Below are positions 30,912-36,244 of a DNA stretch of 36,244 bases, one piece after another. Positions within the stretch are counted from its first letter, which is position 1. Every line of letters starts with the position of its first letter. The position numbers and the translations under genes are program-made. The stretch comes from an uncultured Clostridium sp. (GTDB lineage Bacteria > Bacillota > Clostridia > TANB77 > CAG-508), in the NCBI GenBank assembly GCA_947567695.1, contig CANONT010000017.1, forward strand, positions 1-36,244, in the 5' to 3' direction. The notes under the pieces are model-generated. The model was not told the origin of the DNA and searched no databases. It was given only the letters and a program-made list of their open reading frames with translations.

Positions 30912-32006
30912 CTACTCTCTAACCAATTGTAGAATAATCTCTTCCCCCTTATTTGTAAAAATATGAACTGTAATCTCATCTGTTGCATCATATTTGGTTA
31001 AATTAAAAGTCTGATAATAAGCAATAACATTATCTGGTGACAAACTAGAGCAACCATCTCCATCTGACCTTGCTGACGGCTCAAATCTTTTGCCATCGGA
31101 AGTTTCTATAAACGCTTTTTGAAGTGGTGATGTATCATAAGACGTTCGTTCGTGTATTTTTTCGTAATCTATCTTATCGGTTGAAGTTGTAAAAGAAACT
31201 CTTAATGCTGTATTTGACAAAATTGCACTAGTAAATTGTGTTTTATCATCATTACATTTTTTCACTCGATAAAAAATCGTTTCTCTTTGATAAAACTCTT
31301 CTGGTATATCTACTTCAAAATGCCAATCTCCTTCATAAAATTGATCGATAAAATCGCCGTTTTCCTCGTTCATTTGCCAAGTTCTAATTTGGGTAAAAGC
31401 AAGACTCAAATGCTTACTCTTTGGAAACAACTCTGGATTTCCCGAAGCAGATAAAGAAAGCTTTAATTCTCTTTCTCCTTTTTCTTCTGCTAAAAAACTA
31501 AATGCCCCTCTATATTCTAATTCTTTGTCTGAAACTTTTAAATCTTTCTTCCCAAAACCTGTGCTAAATACCACATTTTTCTTTTCATCTAAAATTCTTA
31601 AATCGTACAACTCCATATTTTTAAACTCATCCTTATCATATCGTTGATCCAAAGTGACATTAAAATTCATAGCAAAATTAAAATCGTCCATAACAAGTGA
31701 ATCTACATTGATTTCTATTCCTTCTGCCTTTTGGGTTTCTGTTTCTATTTCTGTCACATATCCGTTGTTAATAGCGGTATCTACCCCATCACTTGTATTC
31801 GCTCCAAATAAATTTCTGATAAAATTCTCTATATCTTTTGCCAAAACGCCTCCTGTAATTAAAATCATGACACAACATGCCACCATAGCAACTTTAAATA
31901 CTATCTTTTTTCTATTTTTCATATTTTTTGCTTCCTCCTCATAAAACTCAGATATAGCAATCTTTCGTTCTACCTCTCTAAGGATTTCTTTGTTTTGTTT
32001 ATTCAT
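30912..32006 (-). CDS. DUF4179-type anti-sigma factor
   Basis: 364 residues: a cytoplasmic N-terminus (about 1-33, ILREVERKIAISEFYEEEAK), one membrane helix (about 34-55), then a long outer part with beta-rich sequence typical of DUF4179 (GIEINVDSLVMDDFNFAMNF, ELKLSLSASGN, HFEVDIPEEF). Proteins of this form hold an ECF-type sigma factor at the membrane until a signal arrives. The start overlaps the sigma gene end by eight bases. The outer domain likely senses envelope or carbohydrate cues; the neighbouring GH5-cohesin genes are possible targets, which is inference. Confidence 0.78.
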   Translation of the reverse strand: MNKQNKEILREVERKIAISEFYEEEAKNMKNRKKIVFKVAMVACCVMILITGGVLAKDIENFIRNLFGANTSDGVDTAINNGYVTEIETETQKAEGIEINVDSLVMDDFNFAMNFNVTLDQRYDKDEFKNMELYDLRILDEKKNVVFSTGFGKKDLKVSDKELEYRGAFSFLAEEKGERELKLSLSASGNPELFPKSKHLSLAFTQIRTWQMNEENGDFIDQFYEGDWHFEVDIPEEFYQRETIFYRVKKCNDDKTQFTSAILSNTALRVSFTTSTDKIDYEKIHERTSYDTSPLQKAFIETSDGKRFEPSARSDGDGCSSLSPDNVIAYYQTFNLTKYDATDEITVHIFTNKGEEIILQLVRE

Positions 32007-32544
32007 TACTATATCCTCCTTTTTCTAAATCCTTTTTTATTTTTTTCCTTATTCGATACAATCTTGTTTTTACATTAAATTCTGATAAGTCTAATATTTG
32101 TGCTATTTCTTTTATTTTTTTACCAGTATAATAATATAAATTAAATATCGTAATATCTTCTTGTTTCATCTGTTCTACTATTTCACTTATTTGTCTTGTT
32201 TTCTCTCTTTGCTCATATAACATGTCTATACTGGTTAACTCTGAAATACAGTTTTTGTAATCTTCTATATCATCGTTAATATGGATTACTCTACTTTTTT
32301 CTTTGATTAAGTTTTTCGTAATACCAGCTATGTATGGACTTAATGGATTGCTATCCTCTAATTTATCTCTATTTTTCCATAAAACAAAGAAAGTATCTAA
32401 CACTATTTCTTCTTTATCCTCTTTCGTCAAAAAATGCATTGTCTTACTGTCTACAATTTTGCGAATATAATTACTATATTCATTAATAATTGTTTCTAAA
32501 TCTAGTTCCTGATCATTTTTATATTTTTTTATTTCCTTTTTCAC
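31999..32544 (-). CDS. RNA polymerase sigma factor, ECF type
   Basis: 181 residues. Region 2 spans about residues 18-80 (YIRKIVDSKTMHFLTKEDKE, VLDTFFVLWKNRDKL) and region 4 about 120-172, with the helix-turn-helix KIKEIAQILDLSEFNVKTRL followed by YRIRKKIKKDL. It would direct RNA polymerase to its own promoter set under control of the overlapping anti-sigma gene. Translation seems to start at GTG (32544) with GGAG about 12 bases upstream. The leader upstream is AT-rich with no clear -35/-10 and may be its own target promoter. Confidence 0.88.
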   Translation of the reverse strand: MKKEIKKYKNDQELDLETIINEYSNYIRKIVDSKTMHFLTKEDKEEIVLDTFFVLWKNRDKLEDSNPLSPYIAGITKNLIKEKSRVIHINDDIEDYKNCISELTSIDMLYEQREKTRQISEIVEQMKQEDITIFNLYYYTGKKIKEIAQILDLSEFNVKTRLYRIRKKIKKDLEKGGYSNE

Positions 32545-32639
32545 TTTAGATCTAAACTCCTTATTTTTAAGATATCTTACATTTATCTATTGATAAAAAA
32601 TAAAAAAAAGTAACAGTTTTTGTATCCATTAAGAAAAAA

Positions 32640-32672
32640 ACTTGATGTAGCCCTCACAAAAGCACATCAAGT
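32640..32672 (-). terminator. Intrinsic terminator after pncB (repeat copy 2)
   Basis: Minus strand: ACTTGATGTGCTTTT, five variable bases, GGCTACATCAAGT, then TTTTTTCTT. Just before it (32682-32702) is a smaller hairpin GATTAAG/CTTAATC. It terminates the pncA-pncB operon. Confidence 0.88.
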
Positions 32673-32707
32673 CTAACGACTTAGATTAAGTTTCGCTTAA
32701 TCATTTA

Positions 32708-34144
32708 TTATATTTTCCCTTGCTGATTTAACATCTCTATTTTTAAATCATACAATTTTTGTGACAAATCCACATAGTATTTTTGAGGATTTTCCAACCT
32801 TTTTACCTCTTCCCATATGGTGCTTAACTGTTGTTTCTCATATTGTGCTGTTTCTTTTAAGGTAGGTATTTGATAAACCAATTTACCATTTTCAAAGATT
32901 TTTTGTTGCAACTCTTTTACCTCAAAATTGTTTAACGTTTTTCTTTTCCAAGTATTATGTTGGTCAAAGATCTCATATTTTTCTTTTGGTTCTTCTTCCT
33001 CTTTCAACATAATAACATCTGCCAAAGCATAATTCGTTTTTTTATCATAAAAGCGATAGGTCTTTTTAAAACCTGGATTGGTAATCTTTTCTACATTTTC
33101 ACTTATTTTTATTTTAGGGATCATCTCTCCCTCTTTTTCTATCGCAGCTAATTTATAAACGCCTCCAAATACAGAATCACTTTTGGCTGTAATTAAATTC
33201 TCACCTACGCCAAAAGAATCCACTTTTGCTCCTTGCTCCAATAAAGAACTAATTAAATATTCATCCAAAGAATTCGTTACACATATTTTACAATCTGAGT
33301 AACCAGCTTCATCTAGGATTTTTCTTATTTTCTTAGATAAATAAGCCAAATCTCCACTGTCTAATCTAACAGCAACTGGTCTAATTCCTTGTGGTTTCAA
33401 AACTTCATCAAATACTTTAATGGCATTCGGTAATCCACTTTCTAAGGTATGATAGGTATCAATTAAAAAAGTACAACCATGAGGGTATAACTCTGCATAA
33501 GTTTTAAAAGCTTCATACTCACTATCAAAACTTTGAATCCAACTATGTGCCATCGTTCCACTTGCTGGCACATCAAATTTCTCCGCTGTTAAGGTACAAG
33601 AGGTTCCGACTGCCCCTCCTATGATAGCTGCTCTTGCTCCATAAACAGCTGCTGATACGCCGTGGGCTCTTCTGGCACCAAATTCCATCACTGGTTTTCC
33701 TTGTGCTGCATTTACAATTCTACTTGTCTTAGTGGCAATTAGACTTTGATGATTGATAATTAAGAGTAAAACGGTTTCTAATAGTTGGGCTTCTATAAGA
33801 GGTGCTCTTACAGTAATCAATGGCTCATTAGGAAATATTACGGTTCCTTCTGGGATCGCCCACACATCGCCTGTAAATTTAAAATGAGATAAATAGGTCA
33901 AATATTCTTCTGAAAATATCTTTTGACTTCTTAAATAAGCAATATCCTCTTCGTCAAATTGTAGATTTTGTATGTACTCAATAACTTGTTCTAATCCCGC
34001 CATAATGGCATATCCACCGTCATCTGGTACCTTTCTAAAAAAGATATCAAAATAAGCTATCTCCTTCTTATTTTTTTCAAAATATCCATTTGACATCGTA
34101 AATTCATAAAAATCTGCTATTAATTCTAATTTTTCTGGCTTCAT
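32708..34144 (-). CDS. pncB: Nicotinate phosphoribosyltransferase
   Basis: 478 residues, full length. Conserved blocks: DFYEFTMSNGYFEKNKKEIA near the N-terminus, PLITVRAPLIEAQLLETVLL, FGARRAHGVSAAVYGARAAI, SGTMAHSWIQSFDSEYEAF and PVAVRLDSGDLAYLSKKIR. It converts nicotinate, PRPP and ATP to nicotinate mononucleotide for NAD+ synthesis. AAAGGAATTAAAAAAC precedes ATG. It lies five bases after the nicotinamidase stop, completing the nicotinamide salvage route in one operon. Confidence 0.96.
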   Translation of the reverse strand: MKPEKLELIADFYEFTMSNGYFEKNKKEIAYFDIFFRKVPDDGGYAIMAGLEQVIEYIQNLQFDEEDIAYLRSQKIFSEEYLTYLSHFKFTGDVWAIPEGTVIFPNEPLITVRAPLIEAQLLETVLLLIINHQSLIATKTSRIVNAAQGKPVMEFGARRAHGVSAAVYGARAAIIGGAVGTSCTLTAEKFDVPASGTMAHSWIQSFDSEYEAFKTYAELYPHGCTFLIDTYHTLESGLPNAIKVFDEVLKPQGIRPVAVRLDSGDLAYLSKKIRKILDEAGYSDCKICVTNSLDEYLISSLLEQGAKVDSFGVGENLITAKSDSVFGGVYKLAAIEKEGEMIPKIKISENVEKITNPGFKKTYRFYDKKTNYALADVIMLKEEEEPKEKYEIFDQHNTWKRKTLNNFEVKELQQKIFENGKLVYQIPTLKETAQYEKQQLSTIWEEVKRLENPQKYYVDLSQKLYDLKIEMLNQQGKI

Positions 34145-34149
34145 GTTTT

Positions 34150-34737
34150 TTAATTCCTTTCTACGTTTTCTACTAAATTAATGCCAGCTTGTGCCATTAA
34201 TTTAAAAGCTATTTCATTATATTCTTCTCTCTTATGATTTGGTGCGTCATAGGTTTCTACTGCATTTTTGGGTACTGTAATTGGAATATCTCTATCTTTT
34301 TGGTCAAAGTAGTTTTGTAATGGAATGGCTATATTTAGAACACAAATGTCAGTACAACATCCAACGATTATTACTTCTTTTAAATTAGTCATTTTACTTA
34401 CATCTTCTAAAAAATTAGGTGCATATAGGGTACTTGTTGAATTTTTTTGGTATACAAAGGCATCTTTTTCAAATGGTTGTAATTCTTCTACTAATTCTGC
34501 CTCTTGTGTTCCTTCGATACAATGTGCTGGGTATCGGTTAAATTCTCTGCAATTTTCTTTATGCGTGTCTTTAATGATTGCTATTGCCTCTTTTTCTCCT
34601 TGTATTTGTTTCATTAATTTAATATGCTCTGGAATTATGTGTTTAATATAGGGATCTGCCATAGCTCCCTCTTTTACAAATCCATTTACCATATCAACAT
34701 TTATGAGTAATTTTTCTATTTTTTCCATTTCCTCCAT
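34150..34737 (-). CDS. pncA: Nicotinamidase (isochorismatase family)
   Basis: 195 residues. Catalytic residues: Asp15 in LLINVDMVNGF, Lys98 in FVYQKNSTSTLY and Cys132 in VGCCTDICVLNIA. The DTHKENCREFNRYPAHC block carries the metal-binding region (Asp and His). It hydrolyses nicotinamide to nicotinate, feeding pncB five bases downstream. AGGAG eight bases upstream supports the ATG at 34737. Confidence 0.93.
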   Translation of the reverse strand: MEEMEKIEKLLINVDMVNGFVKEGAMADPYIKHIIPEHIKLMKQIQGEKEAIAIIKDTHKENCREFNRYPAHCIEGTQEAELVEELQPFEKDAFVYQKNSTSTLYAPNFLEDVSKMTNLKEVIIVGCCTDICVLNIAIPLQNYFDQKDRDIPITVPKNAVETYDAPNHKREEYNEIAFKLMAQAGINLVENVERN

Positions 34738-34775
34738 CTTATTTACTCCTACTAATTTTCACTAGCAGTAAGTAA

Positions 34776-35372
34776 TCATCTCCTTCCTATTTGATAATTC
34801 TTTCTTTTTTCTTTTCTTACTTGTTTTTTCTTTTCTAATTTATGTTTATAACCATAAATTGCAATTATGATAAAAAACAAAAACAATAATGTAAATTTAT
34901 TTTTTATCATTTTTGTAACCACACCTAATTGTTGGATTTTAAATTGATATTTTCCTTCTATTTGCTCATATGTAACCTTTTTCTTATCTTCTGTATGGTT
35001 ATGATCGCCTTTTGTCCTATACTTTATCTTGCCATCTTCTTTTTCTATCCCAATTACTCTATGCGTAATGATATTTTCACCTTGTGAAAAAGTAATAATA
35101 TCATCCATGGCAATTTCATCTTGTGGTACTTCTTTTACTAATATCCCATCTTGTGTCATAATCGTTGGTTCCATGCTTCCTGATACAATTACAAAGGTTT
35201 TATAGCCAAAAAAATCTGGTATCTCATTGGGATATATAAACGATTTTATGATTAATGTAAAGTTAAAAATGATAATAGGGATTAATATTATATAAAGGAT
35301 TGCACTGATAATTTTTACTATTGTGTGTATTTTTTGCCCTTCTTTTTGCTTTTTATTGATTTTATACATCAT
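34776..35372 (-). CDS. Type I signal peptidase, SipW/ER-type (Ser-His)
   Basis: 198 residues. N-terminal helix (about 17-43), catalytic Ser66 in FVIVSGSMEPTI, and DDIITFSQGENIITHRVIGI with His104 in place of the Lys used by LepB-type enzymes. RTKGDHNHTED is the conserved box E. A second helix (about 158-175) and a basic tail follow. The Ser-His type is found in SipW of sporeformers, which handles special secreted proteins. No sporulation or pilin-like partner lies beside it here. Confidence 0.92.
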   Translation of the reverse strand: MMYKINKKQKEGQKIHTIVKIISAILYIILIPIIIFNFTLIIKSFIYPNEIPDFFGYKTFVIVSGSMEPTIMTQDGILVKEVPQDEIAMDDIITFSQGENIITHRVIGIEKEDGKIKYRTKGDHNHTEDKKKVTYEQIEGKYQFKIQQLGVVTKMIKNKFTLLFLFFIIIAIYGYKHKLEKKKQVRKEKRKNYQIGRR

Positions 35373-35418
35373 TAGCTCCTTGTCTTTTGTTTTTCGTTTC
35401 TATTCTATCACATTTTTA

Positions 35419-36000
35419 TTATATTTCGCAAGTTCTATTTAATTTTGTATAAATATTCTCTTTGATCCAAGTTTCATTTGAAACATCTTTAACTTCCTCC
35501 ATAGGAACCCATTTTACGCCACTATTCTCATCCTCTTTTATATGTAATGTTTCCTTTTCATCTACTTCCAAAAGATACGTTAAATTTAAGTGTAAATGAG
35601 AAGAAACATAATTTCCTCTTTTTACATGCCCATCTACTGTCAAAATTTCTAATGAAAAGATATTTCCATTATTTAACACTTTTACCTTTTGTACTCCTGT
35701 CTCTTCCTTTAATTCTTTAATTGCTACCTTTAACAAATCTGCTTCGCCATCACTATGTCCACCTGTCCAAGACCAAGATTGATAAATATTATGATATATC
35801 ATTAACACTTTTGTTCTTTCTTTATTAACCACCCAACTAGATGCTGTAAAATGAGCAAATTCATTTTCTCTTGTCAAAGGGTTATGAAATTTGTCAAATA
35901 TATCAATACATTTCAGCATTACTTGTTTGTCCCTTTCTTCTTGCTGGTTGTATGGTTTATAACTTTCTATTTTTTCTTTTAATTCCCATAAATCTTTCAT
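35419..36000 (-). CDS. Nudix hydrolase
   Basis: 193 residues. The Nudix box [20 protein letters not shown] followed by TGV fits G-x5-E-x7-R-E-U-x-E-E-x-G-U except that Lys replaces Arg. Before it, [20 protein letters not shown] and WTGG are the typical strands. Substrate is a nucleoside diphosphate linked to an unknown group. The start ATG immediately follows the TAATAA stop of an upstream remnant. Confidence 0.9.
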   Translation of the reverse strand: MKDLWELKEKIESYKPYNQQEERDKQVMLKCIDIFDKFHNPLTRENEFAHFTASSWVVNKERTKVLMIYHNIYQSWSWTGGHSDGEADLLKVAIKELKEETGVQKVKVLNNGNIFSLEILTVDGHVKRGNYVSSHLHLNLTYLLEVDEKETLHIKEDENSGVKWVPMEEVKDVSNETWIKENIYTKLNRTCEI

Positions 36001-36003
36001 TTA

Positions 36004-36139
36004 TTACTTCTCCTTGTCTAAACGCTCGAAATCTTCTAATATTTGCAGTTGTCTTTCAATTTTGAAATTTAAATCTTTAACTCTAAAGCTTGTAGTTCCT
36101 AAACCCAACAATAACCTTGAAATTTTATATCATCTACCA
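36004..36139 (-). pseudogene. Short broken frame of unknown family
   Basis: From an ATG with AAAGGAAGTG upstream, MVDDIKFQGYCWV is read before a stop. In another frame LGLGTTSFRVKDLNFKIERQ and LQILEDFERLDKEK continue to the Nudix start. The pieces look like the two ends of a larger gene with its middle lost. No family is assigned. No CGG lies at the break. Confidence 0.35.
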
Positions 36140-36172
36140 TAAAACAATCACTTCCTTTATTTGCTATTGATT

Positions 36173-36204
36173 ATTATATCAGATGAATCCTGGATCTATG
36201 TCAA
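36173..36204 (-). promoter_or_regulatory. Promoter with a 20-base spacer upstream of the Nudix gene
   Basis: On the minus strand TTGACA (36199-36204) and TATAAT (36173-36178) are both perfect but 20 bases apart. ATCCAGGAT, a small dyad, lies in the spacer. Such over-long spacing is typical of promoters needing a DNA-distorting activator. Confidence 0.55.
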
Positions 36205-36244
36205 GTTTTTAGACACATTTTCGTGGATTTTTATATTTTTTTGT

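Overview
The window reads as chromosomal DNA of an AT-rich Gram-positive bacterium of the Clostridia type. The evidence is strong AGGAGG ribosome binding sites, TTGACA/TATAAT promoters with 17-base spacers, an LPXTG-anchored surface protein, a SipW-type signal peptidase, a VanZ-like protein, an ECF transporter S component and a dockerin-bearing GH5 glycanase beside a cohesin protein. A fibre-degrading gut clostridium would fit, but that is inference. Nearly all genes lie on the minus strand; only a MerR regulator and a small four-helix-type protein are on the plus strand. No rRNA, tRNA or CRISPR array was seen.

Layout. 1-2.0 kb: chorismate mutase-like protein, then an overlapping XRE regulator and DUF4097 protein. 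2.2-4.5 kb: debris zone with a predicted small structured RNA, a DUF3800 remnant, a RelE/ParE-Phd toxin-antitoxin pair, an IS3-type remnant and a broken HAD gene. 4.5-6.9 kb: a D-2-hydroxyacid dehydrogenase-like protein lacking the usual catalytic residues, and a MATE exporter. 7.0-8.9 kb: a DUF362, ECF S component, DUF1893 operon with a clear promoter. 9.0-9.6 kb: remnants of an Eco47II-like restriction-modification system. 9.7-13.7 kb: VanZ, then a cassette (TfoX, CMD-cupin remnant, flavodoxin, aldo/keto reductase, divergent MerR with a textbook 19-base-spacer promoter) closed by a shortened second copy of the VanZ 5' region. 14-18.2 kb: envelope and housekeeping genes (amidase, papain-like hydrolase, VTT membrane protein, TcdA, membrane protein, acetyltransferase). 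18.3-24.2 kb: RhuM remnant, four-helix protein, copper ATPase coupled to an ABC exporter. 24.3-24.7 kb: a candidate type I toxin-antitoxin locus. 24.7-28.1 kb: a second ABC exporter operon. 28.2-32.5 kb: cohesin/LPXTG protein plus dockerin-GH5 enzyme, then a sigma factor/anti-sigma pair. 32.7-36 kb: NAD salvage (pncB, pncA), signal peptidase, Nudix hydrolase and a gene remnant.

Three observations stand out. First, both ABC-2 permease genes of the two exporter operons contain a +1 frame change exactly at a CGG codon (GTT-C-GGA and CTA-C-GGA). By hand scan, these are the only two in-frame CGG codons in any otherwise intact gene here, although CGG occurs about 55 times in the other two frames. 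This suggests that CGG is unassigned or poorly decoded and acts as a +1 recoding signal. Second, 24.35-24.68 kb carries convergent promoters, a 50-residue hydrophobic peptide, an antisense RNA overlapping its 3' end, a shared terminator hairpin and complementary 5'/3' flanks: the anatomy of a type I toxin-antitoxin module. Third, a consensus promoter at 2185-2213 drives a short stretch that folds into a three-way junction ending in a U-run, a likely unannotated small RNA. In addition, copA carries a C-terminal CopZ-like domain preceded by an internal ribosome binding site and ATG, so one gene may yield both pump and chaperone.
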